Source of the DNA: Lachnospiraceae bacterium
GTDB taxonomy: Bacteria; Bacillota; Clostridia; Lachnospirales; Lachnospiraceae
Assembly: GCA_017470935.1 (NCBI GenBank)
Contig: JAFUXG010000035.1
Location: 16,466 to 80,465 of the forward strand
Direction: 5' to 3'
DNA length: 64,000 nt
In this document: positions 24,658 to 33,727 of the stretch, piece after piece
How positions within the stretch are numbered: position 1 is the first letter of the stretch
Layout: every line of letters starts with the position of its first letter
Position numbers and translations under genes: made by a program
The notes under the pieces: generated by a model
What the model was told of the DNA's origin: nothing
Seen by the model: the letters and a program-made list of their open reading frames with translations, nothing else
The model's database searches: none

Positions 24658-27636
24658 TCATTTTCTTCTCACACGTTCCAGCTTCTCAAGCATGGGCTCC
24701 GCAAGCAGCCACAGAAAAATAAATGTGGAGGCCGCGTGAATACAGTCAATAGGAAAACCCGGCACATAGCTTGCGATCAGCATTTCCCATGTAACATTTT
24801 CCTGATACATTAGAACTGAGGCAGGATTCATGATCCCGCCATATATGATAAGAACCGACAGAGCTCCGTATATACATATAACAAGTAACCGATTTTCGTT
24901 TTTCACATCAGGTTCTTCCTTGATCGTCTCCTTCGATTCCCTGTCTTCCCAAGCTCTCTTTCTATTTTCTCTGTTAAAGATCATACCTGCCAGAAAACCC
25001 AGAAGTCCCATGGCAAACATCTGCCAGGGTGTCCACGGTCCCTGGGAAAAGAAAATGTCCGACACAAGCATTGACAATGCTCCCACCACAAATCCCTGTA
25101 TTCCTCCCAGCCCGATTCCTGATATTATGGTCAGCGCCGCCATTGGCTTCACCGCAGGAGTCATATAGAACATGGCTCTGGAAAGTGCTGTGATGGCACT
25201 CATGACCGCAATCGTCATTATCTCCTTAAGCTTCGGTCTGCTGCCCTCGAAGCCTATTAACATTGTACCAACAGCCTCTAATATAAGAAGCACCGATATA
25301 AAATAATACTTTCTCTGATGCAGCACTCCATAACCAATGTATATCGTAACCGGCATAACTACAAGAAACACTATAAATGGAAGCACGGCAGAAATATGCT
25401 TCTTAATATTTTCTTTTCTTCTATCTGCAATTCCCTTGGATTCTGCATATTCTTCTGCATGTTTTTGTAATAATGCTTCGGATATATCATGCTTACTTTC
25501 TTCTTCCTTTGCACCTGTCTTGTCGCCGTCTTCGTCATCTTCGCAGGTCTCTGTTTCCACTAATACTCCCTGCCCGTCCACTGCACCTGTCTTGTTGACA
25601 CCTTCTCTTTCTTCGCAGGTCTCTGCTTTCCCTTCCGTTCCTTGCTCATCCACTTTACCAGTCATGCTGTCATCTTCGCAAATCCCGTTTTCCCCTGTAA
25701 TTCCTTGCTTATTCCTTGTACCAGCTGTGTCGCCTGCTTCTTCTCCCTCGTAACCCTCATCTTCGCCACTGCCTTTATCTTTCTCGGCATCTGCATTTAC
25801 ACCAAACAGCGCAAGCACATCCTCCACAGTCAGGGCATCAAGCATACCCCTGCACATCCTTCTTACTGAAGTTGTGTAGAATGAGTTTTGCAGGAAAAAT
25901 GTCCTTGTGTTATTAAGCGCAACAATATGGCCGTCAAAAAACATGCCACAATAGTCTGCATACTTAGCACAGAATTCTATGTCATGGCTCACCAGCAATA
26001 TAGTCTTGCCCTTACCGGCAAGATCTGTAAGATATGCACCAAGCTTCTCCTTAAATGCATAGTCCATTCCCTTTCCGGGCTCGTCCAAGAGAAAAATGTC
26101 ATAATCCATCAACACCATTTTCGCCAGCGCAAGCTTCTCCATCTCACCACCCGACAGATCAAATGGGTGCCTATAAAGACAGTGTGAAAGACCAAAATAC
26201 CGGATCACGTTATCCAGCCTATAATCTTCTATGTTTTCACCAGAACAATCAGCTCTGCCTTTGAGCTTCCTTATTTCTTCTGAGTATCTTCCCGGATTCA
26301 GCTCATCCCCCACTGTCTTTTCCGCAAACATAGCCTGTGGATTCTGTGGGAGAAGTCCTATGGTGCATTCATCAGTAATTTTCACTTTCCCAAGATATGG
26401 CTGTATATTGCCCATGATAACATGAAGCAGGGTGGACTTGCCTGCTCCATTTCCTCCAAGAATTGCTGTAATACTTCCTCTAGGGACATCAATACTGCAG
26501 GCCTTTAAAACATCCTCCCCATCCTTATCATATCTGAACCATGCCTCATCTATCTTAACCACAGCATTCTTCTTATTCCCTCTGCTGTCAGGCTTTTCTG
26601 CTCTTTGCTTGCCATCACCATTGCTACTAAGCCTTTCCCTGCTTTGCTTACTGTCAGCCCTGTCACTAAAGCTTTCTTTGCTCCTCTTTTCATCGACCCT
26701 GCTGCTAAGATTTTCTATTCTTTGCTTACCATAAACCTCATCGGCACCTTCTATGCCTTTTTTATTATTAAATCCGACACTATAACTTCCCCCATCATCA
26801 TCGAACAATTCCGCTATAAAGCTTCTACCCTCATTTACCGACAATGGCATCCCACTGCCCGAGGTCTCCAGACTGCAATATATTCTTGCTGCTGCAGGCA
26901 TAGAACGAAAAAGAGGAAGTCCTTTCTCATATAGGTATCTGCATATATCCCCGGGTGTACTCTCCTTAATAACCCGTCCCTTATCAAGCACAAGCACCTT
27001 ATCCGCCATGGGAAGAATATCTTCCAAGCGGTGCTCACTAATAATAATCGTTGTTCCAAGCTCTTCATGGATCTTCCTTATCATGTGAAAGAATTCCATA
27101 GCAGAATTGGGATCAAGCTGGCTGGTGGGCTCATCAAGTACAAGAATTTGCGGCTCCATTATCATAACTGCGCATAGATTGACCAGCTGCTTCTGTCCTC
27201 CTGACAGCTCCGACAGCTTCTTGTGGTATACTGATTCCAGCCCAAAAAAAGCCACCATTTCTGCAACCTTCTGCTGCATGTAGCTTTGCTCGCAACCCAT
27301 GCTCTCAAGTCCAAAGGCAATCTCATGCCACACCTTGTCAGTCACCTGTGCTTCATCCACCTGCTGCCCTACAAATCCAACTGTAAATGAGAGCTCCTCC
27401 TCAGAAAGGTCCTCGACGCTTCTCCCATTAATATATATACTGCTGTCAGCATTACGGCTTCCAACAGGTGTATGTGACGGCTTCAGATGTCTAAGCAGAG
27501 TTGTCTTTCCACATCCCGACTCTCCGATCACAAGCATTATCTCACCCATCCCCACATCAAAGGATACATTCTTTAATGCCGGTGTCTTGTCACCACTATA
27601 TGTAAATGTAAGCTTGTCAACTGATACTGCCTTCAT
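24658..27636 (-). CDS. ECF transporter fusion: two ATPase domains plus S component, cobalamin-type predicted
   Basis: 992 residues. First ABC domain (~1-235): Walker A GESGCGKTT, signature LSGGQKQ, Walker B ILVLDEPTSQLDP. A charged linker follows (~270-345). Second ABC domain (~350-580): GGNGAGKST, LSGGEMEK, IFLLDEPGKGMD. An acidic Gly/Glu/Thr-rich linker (~610-735) leads into five or six membrane helices (~745-985) of the ECF S-component type (IGLGGIQGFVVGALSMLVSDIFFSQGPWTPWQMFAMGLLGFLAG). A-A-S fusion in one chain is uncommon; normally these are separate proteins. The T component follows directly, and the operon starts with a cobalamin riboswitch, so cobalamin is the likely substrate. Confidence 0.85.
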   Translation of the reverse strand: MKAVSVDKLTFTYSGDKTPALKNVSFDVGMGEIMLVIGESGCGKTTLLRHLKPSHTPVGSRNADSSIYINGRSVEDLSEEELSFTVGFVGQQVDEAQVTDKVWHEIAFGLESMGCEQSYMQQKVAEMVAFFGLESVYHKKLSELSGGQKQLVNLCAVMIMEPQILVLDEPTSQLDPNSAMEFFHMIRKIHEELGTTIIISEHRLEDILPMADKVLVLDKGRVIKESTPGDICRYLYEKGLPLFRSMPAAARIYCSLETSGSGMPLSVNEGRSFIAELFDDDGGSYSVGFNNKKGIEGADEVYGKQRIENLSSRVDEKRSKESFSDRADSKQSRERLSSNGDGKQRAEKPDSRGNKKNAVVKIDEAWFRYDKDGEDVLKACSIDVPRGSITAILGGNGAGKSTLLHVIMGNIQPYLGKVKITDECTIGLLPQNPQAMFAEKTVGDELNPGRYSEEIRKLKGRADCSGENIEDYRLDNVIRYFGLSHCLYRHPFDLSGGEMEKLALAKMVLMDYDIFLLDEPGKGMDYAFKEKLGAYLTDLAGKGKTILLVSHDIEFCAKYADYCGMFFDGHIVALNNTRTFFLQNSFYTTSVRRMCRGMLDALTVEDVLALFGVNADAEKDKGSGEDEGYEGEEAGDTAGTRNKQGITGENGICEDDSMTGKVDEQGTEGKAETCEEREGVNKTGAVDGQGVLVETETCEDDEDGDKTGAKEEESKHDISEALLQKHAEEYAESKGIADRRKENIKKHISAVLPFIVFLVVMPVTIYIGYGVLHQRKYYFISVLLILEAVGTMLIGFEGSRPKLKEIMTIAVMSAITALSRAMFYMTPAVKPMAALTIISGIGLGGIQGFVVGALSMLVSDIFFSQGPWTPWQMFAMGLLGFLAGMIFNRENRKRAWEDRESKETIKEEPDVKNENRLLVICIYGALSVLIIYGGIMNPASVLMYQENVTWEMLIASYVPGFPIDCIHAASTFIFLWLLAEPMLEKLERVRRK

Positions 27637-27734
27637 ACGCTTCCCTAATTGCTTACCCTTCCTCTATGCTTACTTTTTATCTATATAATACATTCTTCTC
27701 GCCAAGCCTATAACACTCTGCCTGTATAATATCC

Positions 27735-28721
27735 TCAACCCGCAAGCTTCCGGCGCTTGAACTGAACATTTCTCAACAGCTCACCTGCCACCGGCTGTAC
27801 GCAAAGCAGCGAATAAGCGATATACACACTTACTGAATAAGCCTCAATCCCTGCCCCATATGTCACAGGGTAATAGTACCATGACAGTGCTCCCCGCGCA
27901 CTGCCTATTATCACATACCCTCCAACTAACAGAATAAATGCAAGCATTCTTGCGTCTCTCTTTGTAAAACGGTAGATGGTAAACTGTGTTCTTCCCGGAA
28001 GACCATAGCCTCTTCCCCTCATGCTCTTTCCCATTTCCACAGAATCCTCAAGCATCCATGTCACCAGGATGGAGAGGGTTTTTATGTAGTTCCTAACAAA
28101 CCCAATCCTGCGTATTATCAGGCTCTTTATATCACATCTTCCATTCACAGCATCTGAGGTCTTATGTATTCCACCTTTTCTCTTCTCTCCATTATTATCA
28201 ACATCACTTACTTCATTTCTTCCCAGAGATAGAATCCGCTGCTCCTGACCCCTGCACATTGTGATCTCCGCATAACGCCGCCTGACCTTTGGTATAAATC
28301 CCAGTATCATGGAAAGCAGCAAGCCCAGAACAGGAAATGTCCTTCCAAAAAGATACACAATTTTATCCGCAGTCAATATCTCACTTACGATACGGAACCA
28401 CAGCAGTGTTGCCCCCAGCATAAATGCTGCCCCTATCCCAAAGAATATCGATTCTAAGGTCAGCATATTTCCTCCCGGAAGCTCACACAGCTCTGTCACT
28501 CCCTGATGGCTGAAGGTAGGATTGATTAGTGCTGTCAGAAGCATTAGTATAAAAACACCAATAAAGCCCTTACATGCCCTTTTCGTTCCAAACATAATAA
28601 TTGTATACGCTGCCCCACAGGTGATACTAATAAGCAGACAAACAGGGTGCAGAAATATCATACTGCACCCGATCACAAGACCAAAATATATAAGATTGAT
28701 TATAGGATGATGCTGCTCCAT
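27735..28721 (-). CDS. ECF transporter T component
   Basis: 328 residues with about six to seven membrane helices (CbiQ/EcfT family). The coupling-helix motifs appear as M-C-R-G-Q (FIPKVRRRYAEITMCRGQEQ) and SMRGRGYGLPG; the second matches the A-R-G/R-R-G signature that couples to ATPases. A short polar insert (~170-200) lies between them. It would pair with the A-A-S fusion encoded next, 98 bp downstream. RBS GGGAG. Confidence 0.85.
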   Translation of the reverse strand: MEQHHPIINLIYFGLVIGCSMIFLHPVCLLISITCGAAYTIIMFGTKRACKGFIGVFILMLLTALINPTFSHQGVTELCELPGGNMLTLESIFFGIGAAFMLGATLLWFRIVSEILTADKIVYLFGRTFPVLGLLLSMILGFIPKVRRRYAEITMCRGQEQRILSLGRNEVSDVDNNGEKRKGGIHKTSDAVNGRCDIKSLIIRRIGFVRNYIKTLSILVTWMLEDSVEMGKSMRGRGYGLPGRTQFTIYRFTKRDARMLAFILLVGGYVIIGSARGALSWYYYPVTYGAGIEAYSVSVYIAYSLLCVQPVAGELLRNVQFKRRKLAG

Positions 28722-28837
28722 ACCTCTTATCTCCCAGTTACACTATCCTTCGCAAACATGATCTATCGTCATATTTTCGCAAATTTACATAGTTTCTAAC
28801 TATCTATCAGCCATCAGCATAATCTCCAGTCTTACTC

Positions 28838-29995
28838 TCATTCACTGACATAGCCTCCCACATCCTTACCAAAGCTGCAGGTATACACCCATTTAATACT
28901 GTCACCGTCACTGACCTTATAGCCCGAGCAGCCCACTCCGGGAAACGCGTCATTGACACTATACATCCATCCGGAAAGATTCCCCGCATCAAACTGATAC
29001 AGATTACCTATTCCTTCAATATAGTACGTCTTATAAGCCGGTGTATAATTGTACTCGAGATGCACCTTATTATCCCTTGCTGCCTTCTGCAGCACATCAA
29101 AAACAGTGGAGCCCTTTTTAATTTTAACCTCGGTCAAATTCAGTATGATTCCATCCTCTGGAATAATCTTCCTGGTGGAATCGCTAAGTTTATCCATATA
29201 ATTAAGCACACTGGCACAGGATATGTAAATGGTACATGTAATTATCTCCGCATTGTCATCTGTCTCGGAGGTCGATTCATTGCTATTGTTATCTTCGCTC
29301 TTGCTATCAGCTTTTCCACTGTTTGTATCATCATTTTTATTATCAGATTCCTTACTATTTTTATTAGTATCTATACTTTTATTATCAGCTGCTTTGCTGT
29401 TGTTTTCATCTTCATCTGCTGCATTCTTACTTTCAGTGCTTCCACCATTTGAACTGCTTGCGGAACTATTACTCTTCTTATTTTTCTCCGAATTATTATT
29501 TGAACTGCTGCTGCCAGCATTATTATCTGCCACAGCACTTTTTTTCTTCTTTGCCTTGTTGCTCTTATCAACTGCCTTGTTGGCATTCTTCTGGGCCTTC
29601 TTATTGATCTGAAGATTTCGTTTCTTATTCTTACTGCCCGATGAACTAAGCTTCTTGATCTTCATTACTATGCCGCTTAAGAAGCCTGTTTTTTTATCCT
29701 TCCCGGAATCCGAAAGCTTCTTAGAAGCTTCTGTTGTATTTCTGTTCCCTGCATTTTTTCCCACAGTCTTTTCGGTATCTTCCGAATTATCAGCAGCATC
29801 GCTTACATTTCCATCACTAACTTTATCAGCGTTTTTGCCTTCACTTCCATCACCGACAGTGTATGCGCTGTCATTTACATCATCAATTGAAAATCCCTGT
29901 AATCCCGGTGCATCACCGCCATACCAGAAGGAAAATACAAGCACCCCCAGAATCAGAAATATTCCAATTAGTTTTTTCCATTTATTCTGATTCAT
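28838..29995 (-). CDS. DUF4430 (transcobalamin beta-domain-like) surface protein
   Basis: 385 residues. An N-terminal membrane anchor (LIGIFLILGVLVFSFWY) is followed by a ~190-residue low-complexity Ser/Asn/Lys/Asp spacer that would bridge the wall. The C-terminal ~130 residues are a DUF4430 domain (GSTVFDVLQKAA, YYIEGIGNLYQFDAGNLSGWMYSVND, SDGDSIKWVYTCSFGKDVGG). DUF4430 is related to the C-terminal beta domain of transcobalamin and intrinsic factor. The neighbouring alpha-barrel protein supplies the other half of that fold. I infer a surface cobalamin-binding subunit. AAAGGAGG precedes the ATG. Confidence 0.8.
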   Translation of the reverse strand: MNQNKWKKLIGIFLILGVLVFSFWYGGDAPGLQGFSIDDVNDSAYTVGDGSEGKNADKVSDGNVSDAADNSEDTEKTVGKNAGNRNTTEASKKLSDSGKDKKTGFLSGIVMKIKKLSSSGSKNKKRNLQINKKAQKNANKAVDKSNKAKKKKSAVADNNAGSSSSNNNSEKNKKSNSSASSSNGGSTESKNAADEDENNSKAADNKSIDTNKNSKESDNKNDDTNSGKADSKSEDNNSNESTSETDDNAEIITCTIYISCASVLNYMDKLSDSTRKIIPEDGIILNLTEVKIKKGSTVFDVLQKAARDNKVHLEYNYTPAYKTYYIEGIGNLYQFDAGNLSGWMYSVNDAFPGVGCSGYKVSDGDSIKWVYTCSFGKDVGGYVSE

Positions 29996-30081
29996 GGGGA
30001 TGCCTCCTTTTCTTTATGTCAGTTATCACCTTGGATTGTATGTCACTTACTTATATAAAGACGAACATTCTTGTTATGACA

Positions 30082-32184
30082 TTACTTTTTCTTCTTATAT
30101 GTGAACTTAACCTTCTTAGCGCCTGACTTCTTAATAAGCTTGACCACCTTTTTATAGGTCTTCTTGTTCTTAGCATATATGGTGAACTTAGCATTCTTCT
30201 TAACATTCTTAAATGCATTCTTACCCACCTTGGTGAGCTTGTTACCATTTAGCTTAATATCCTTAAGCTTCTTGCAACCTGAAAATGCATTCTTATCAAT
30301 GGTCTGAAGCTTATTCTTGGACAAGTCTATGGATGTAAGTGCCTTGTCGCCACTGAATGCCGATTCACCTATAACTGCTATATTAGTACCTCTAAAGCTG
30401 ACAGTTTTGAGTTTTGCACAGTCCACAAATGCTTTTTTACCAATCTCCGTTATATTCTTCCCAATTGATACCTCAGTTACAACTTTATTATAATAAAATG
30501 CATTTTCCGCTATTTTTACAACTTTATATTCTTTGCCATTATTATAATCATCTTGAACTACATCAGGTATCAAAACCTTCGTCTCATATACAATCGGTTT
30601 ATCAAATTCTGCTGTTCCTGCTTCGTAATCCAAAACACTGCATCCAATATTAGCAAGCGGAGCCGGTCTGCCTATAGGTTCCGTCTTGCCTGTAGCAGGC
30701 ACATCCTTCTGAGCTTCCAATATCTCACCACATACGGAGCACTTCTTACCTGCTGTCTTACCTGCTGTCTCCTCTGTAGGAGCAACGGCTGGTATCTCTA
30801 CAGGAGTGTGTCCCTTAGCAGCGATTTCTTTACCCTTCTCAATTACTTCTTTACAATCATCGCATACCTTATCACCGGTATATCCCTTTTCGGTACATGT
30901 AGCTTCTTTAGTATTCTTCAGTGATGTTTTCCCAATATGATTATTGGAATTAATATTGCCATATTCTAATCCGCAGGCTATACATTCTGCTTTATTAACA
31001 CATGTTGCCACTCCGCCGGAATGACCCAAGGCATCTTTTCCTTTAGTTTCCGTACCAGGCTTAATCTCTCCACATACTTTACATCTAACTGCCTTTGTTT
31101 CATCTCTTAAACAATTTGCAGCCCAATATGTAACAGAAATTTCATCTCCCCAATCGTGTCCGTCCTTGCATGAATATATATCAAAAATAAATCTTTGATT
31201 TTTTAAATATCTATCATATGCCACAAGTGCATAGCCTGCTTGAACAGTATCAAATTGAAGATCAAGCTCCCCTGTCCATGAACTGATTACGCCTCCTGTT
31301 TTGTCATCAATAAAACTGCACAAACCATCTATGAGATTATTTCCATTCTTGATAAATCTGGTATCCTTTGTAGGATCAATTCCAACAGATACTAAAGCAC
31401 ATATCACCTGCGCTGTTGAACTAGCATTAGGATTACCATATGACATCACACGTCCATTTTCATCAACACAATTCTTACTTATAGTTGTAAGAGTATTATC
31501 TATTATTGATTTAATCTCTTCATCATAATTATAATAATACGATAATCCCTGAATAGCCTGGGAAGATGTATCCGGATCAGGGGTCCAAACCTTTGTGTTA
31601 TAGTCAGGACCTCCCCAACATTTATGATCCTTATCATAGTACTTTACAATGGAATCAATAAGTTTTTGTTTTGTTGTCTGTTTGTCACTTTCAATTGCTG
31701 TATTATTAAATACGGAATCATTTCTTAATCCAGTTCCCATCAAAATATATGCCATAGTAGGAACAGCATATATACCAAAATCAAGAGATGAAAAATCTGA
31801 AAGTTTTTCATATAAATTTACACCATTATAATTTTCCGGAGAAAAACCTAGAGCGTCAAGAGTTAATATTACTCTAGCCCATGCATTAGATTGCATTTCT
31901 GCAACTTTATCTTCGTTAGCAAGCTGAAGCTTCAATGATTCATCATATTTTTGTTTTATTTCAGAATTAACCCCCTCACCTCTTGCCTGTTGTATCAATG
32001 CCCATTCGTTGCCATACACCGGCTCAACATTATCATGCAGACATTTCGTAACTGCAGTTAATTTTGTTTGATAATCTGCATCCGCTGCCTTCACTGCCAA
32101 CGCGCTTCCCGGGGAAATCACACTGATTACCATTGCGAGAATCAGTACCCAGGAAAAAACTAGTTTCTTTCTTGTTTGTGTCAT
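30082..32184 (-). CDS. Secreted alpha/alpha-barrel (transcobalamin-like) protein with Cys-rich and LRR tail
   Basis: 700 residues with a signal peptide (core LVFSWVLILAMVISV, cleavage near VKAAD). Residues ~40-335 are helical repeats of the terpenoid-cyclase/transcobalamin alpha6-alpha6 barrel type (NAWARVILTLDALGF, SSQAIQGLSYY, STAQVICALVSVGIDP, TVQAGYALVAYDRY). Residues ~340-510 hold CxxC-containing repeats (CKVCG, CDDC, CSVCG), and ~540-700 are BspA-type leucine-rich repeats with a Lys-rich end. It starts in an ATGA overlap with the small gene upstream, within the cobalamin-riboswitch operon. I infer an extracellular cobalamin-capturing protein working with the DUF4430 protein downstream. 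Confidence 0.75.
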   Translation of the reverse strand: MTQTRKKLVFSWVLILAMVISVISPGSALAVKAADADYQTKLTAVTKCLHDNVEPVYGNEWALIQQARGEGVNSEIKQKYDESLKLQLANEDKVAEMQSNAWARVILTLDALGFSPENYNGVNLYEKLSDFSSLDFGIYAVPTMAYILMGTGLRNDSVFNNTAIESDKQTTKQKLIDSIVKYYDKDHKCWGGPDYNTKVWTPDPDTSSQAIQGLSYYYNYDEEIKSIIDNTLTTISKNCVDENGRVMSYGNPNASSTAQVICALVSVGIDPTKDTRFIKNGNNLIDGLCSFIDDKTGGVISSWTGELDLQFDTVQAGYALVAYDRYLKNQRFIFDIYSCKDGHDWGDEISVTYWAANCLRDETKAVRCKVCGEIKPGTETKGKDALGHSGGVATCVNKAECIACGLEYGNINSNNHIGKTSLKNTKEATCTEKGYTGDKVCDDCKEVIEKGKEIAAKGHTPVEIPAVAPTEETAGKTAGKKCSVCGEILEAQKDVPATGKTEPIGRPAPLANIGCSVLDYEAGTAEFDKPIVYETKVLIPDVVQDDYNNGKEYKVVKIAENAFYYNKVVTEVSIGKNITEIGKKAFVDCAKLKTVSFRGTNIAVIGESAFSGDKALTSIDLSKNKLQTIDKNAFSGCKKLKDIKLNGNKLTKVGKNAFKNVKKNAKFTIYAKNKKTYKKVVKLIKKSGAKKVKFTYKKKK

Positions 32185-32471
32185 TTTTCTTCCTTTCCTT
32201 TCTTCTCCGCCATACTTTGTTTTTTAATTATTTTTCGTTCAGCATTTCTTGCTCTCTTCTGTAAAATCCGTTTCTGTTCTCTTATCTGTTTCCTCGTGAC
32301 AGGCTTTGGCTCCTTGACTCCCGCTGCCTCTAAGGCTCTCGGCCAGGGACCTAGGAAGGATTTGATCCGTGCCACCTCCTGCTCCGAAAAATCTGATTTC
32401 TTGGGCAGTCTTCCAAGCTCATAATTTTTTCTCTGAAGCATGCTTATACATTTCTCTTTAGTAAGCACCAT
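32181..32471 (-). CDS. Small HNH-repeat/homing-endonuclease-associated repeat protein
   Basis: 96 residues, very basic. Residues ~15-50 (NYELGRLPKKSDFSEQEVARIKSFLGPWPRALEAAGV) match the helix-turn-helix-like repeat often found beside HNH endonucleases. The remainder is a Lys/Arg/Glu helix. No nuclease motif is present. Its stop overlaps the next gene's ATG by four bases, suggesting translational coupling. It is the first gene after the cobalamin riboswitch and terminator. DNA or RNA binding is likely; why it leads a B12 operon is unclear. Confidence 0.65.
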   Translation of the reverse strand: MVLTKEKCISMLQRKNYELGRLPKKSDFSEQEVARIKSFLGPWPRALEAAGVKEPKPVTRKQIREQKRILQKRARNAERKIIKKQSMAEKKGKEEK

Positions 32472-32604
32472 ACCAAAACCTTCCTTTTACCAAGCGCACT
32501 GCCAGTCCCTCATTCATAAGCAGCGTAAATGTATATTACAAAAATCGATAATATTTAAAAAATACATTTGCCGCCACCTTTCCTCAAAAAGAAAAGACAT
32601 ATGC

Positions 32605-32654
32605 AATTAAAAAATGCCAACACATTGCAATCAACAATTGCAATATTGGCATTT
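32605..32654 (-). terminator. Attenuator terminator of the cobalamin riboswitch
   Basis: Strong stem AAATGCCAA/TTGGCATTT extended by TTGCAAT/ATTGCAA, followed on the minus strand by a T-rich run (TTTTTTAATTG). It lies about 100 bases downstream of the aptamer and upstream of the first gene, where a transcriptional attenuator should be. Confidence 0.85.
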
Positions 32655-32750
32655 AAGCTTCCCATGAATAATACGGCTCACGCAAAGAAAACATTCCGAA
32701 TTCCTCGAAATGAACAATTCGCTTTTCCTTCACCCAAAAGCTAAAATGCC

Positions 32751-32942
32751 GGAATATGCGGGTAATCTGGCTTAAAGGAAGCATCTGATCCTTAACACAG
32801 TAATGGCGGTTGCACCGGATTCACACCGGGTTTCCCCCTAATCTGTTTTATGAGAATACAGCCGAACACATTAACATATACTCTCCGGCAGCAGGCATTA
32901 TTAATACAGCCAGTTCCCTTCTCACAAACAGAGCAATATTCC
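32751..32942 (-). promoter_or_regulatory. Cobalamin (AdoCbl) riboswitch
   Basis: On the minus strand the conserved core is easy to follow: GGGAAACCCGGTGTGAATCC, then GCAACCGCCATTACTGT, then the B12 box AAGCCAGATTACCCGC. Closing helix P1 pairs GGAATATTGC (5' side, plus 32933-32942) with GCATATTCC (plus 32751-32759). A promoter lies just upstream and a terminator downstream. The riboswitch family is established as cobalamin-responsive and turns genes off when B12 is plentiful. Confidence 0.92.
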
Positions 32943-32960
32943 TTTGAAATTACATGTCTT

Positions 32961-32989
32961 ATTGTACCCACAGGCTCCCACATTGTCAA
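32961..32989 (-). promoter_or_regulatory. Promoter of the cobalamin-riboswitch operon
   Basis: TTGACA (32989-32984), a 17-base spacer and TACAAT (32966-32961) on the minus strand, about 20 bases before helix P1 of the riboswitch. Confidence 0.85.
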
Positions 32990-32992
32990 CGC

Positions 32993-33040
32993 AAAAAGAA
33001 AGCTTTGCCATCATTTTTTACAATAACCTGCGAAAGCTTT
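32993..33040 (-). terminator. Intrinsic terminator upstream of the cobalamin promoter
   Basis: Arms AAAGCTTT (33033-33040 and 32999-33006) with CTTTTT on the minus strand. It would insulate the riboswitch operon from transcripts coming from the AbrB-like gene. Between it and 33127 there is one further hairpin (TAGGGAG/CTCCCTA, 33076-33109). Confidence 0.6.
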
Positions 33041-33126
33041 TAACTGTTGCGGCTTATTTCATTGCATTAACAAGTTAGGGAGCGGACAACCTAAGTCATC
33101 CACTCCCTATGATTTGCTCAATTGCT

Positions 33127-33207
33127 CATGTCGCCTGACGGCTCCATGTGGTAACTCGCAAAGGTGTTGATTTTTGTGCAAGCACAAAATCAACATCCTT
33201 TGTTCAT
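33127..33207. repeat. 81-bp intergenic hairpin element, copy 1
   Basis: Begins CATGTCGCCTGACG and contains a long hairpin with a GTGC-AA-GCAC tip (GTTGATTTT/AAAATCAAC arms). A second copy with the same ends, tip and length is at 63046-63126, and the arms differ in a base-pair-preserving way. It lies downstream of the AbrB-like gene. Confidence 0.75.
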
Positions 33208-33261
33208 CTTGTCAAATACCTTGTTCAATCTTCAGCTTACTTGAATGTATTCCTCCGATTC

Positions 33262-33513
33262 TTACAAACCGGCAAGCTCTACGAGCTCTTTAATACTGTC
33301 TTTGCTTACCATCTTCCCATGGTACTCTATAAGATCCTCCTTGCTACCTGTAAAAATATCACACGGAGCATATTTCTTGAGCATTATCGTGTCCCCTTCC
33401 ACAAAGATCTCAACAGGGTCTTTGATATCCAGGTCCAAATTACGGCGCAACTCAATCGGTAAAGTAACGCGACCGAGATTATCTAGGTTTCGGACAATTC
33501 CCGTTGTCTTCAT
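33262..33513 (-). CDS. AbrB/SpoVT-family transcriptional regulator
   Basis: 83 residues from the ATG at 33513 (AAAGGAGGAG upstream). MKTTGIVRNLDNLGRVTLPIELRRNLDL is the N-terminal SpoVT-AbrB swapped-hairpin DNA-binding domain, with the conserved G-R-V-(T/V)-(I/L)-P. A short strand region and helix follow (VEIFVEGDTIMLKKY, CDIFTG). The family acts as transition-state regulators and binds DNA as a dimer or tetramer. It diverges from spmA, whose promoter lies in the same 214-bp gap, so local regulation is possible. Confidence 0.9.
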   Translation of the reverse strand: MKTTGIVRNLDNLGRVTLPIELRRNLDLDIKDPVEIFVEGDTIMLKKYAPCDIFTGSKEDLIEYHGKMVSKDSIKELVELAGL

Positions 33514-33727
33514 AGAATCTCCTCCTTTCGCATACAGGTAAGTTACGCTTTTGTACAATTCTAAATGTAACATAAAAAAATCATAAAAACAACAAATAAA
33601 TGCATTATTTTACAAAAAGTTCATCTTTACAAAATTTGGATATTCCTTGATTTTAGGCATGTTTGCACATACTCATTCATAAAATATAGTAAGAATTACC
33701 AAGAAATAAATGAGGGAATATTCACTC

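Noticed and set aside
32792-32989. 65-codon minus-strand frame
   Set aside because: It lies within the promoter and cobalamin aptamer; the RNA structure explains the sequence.
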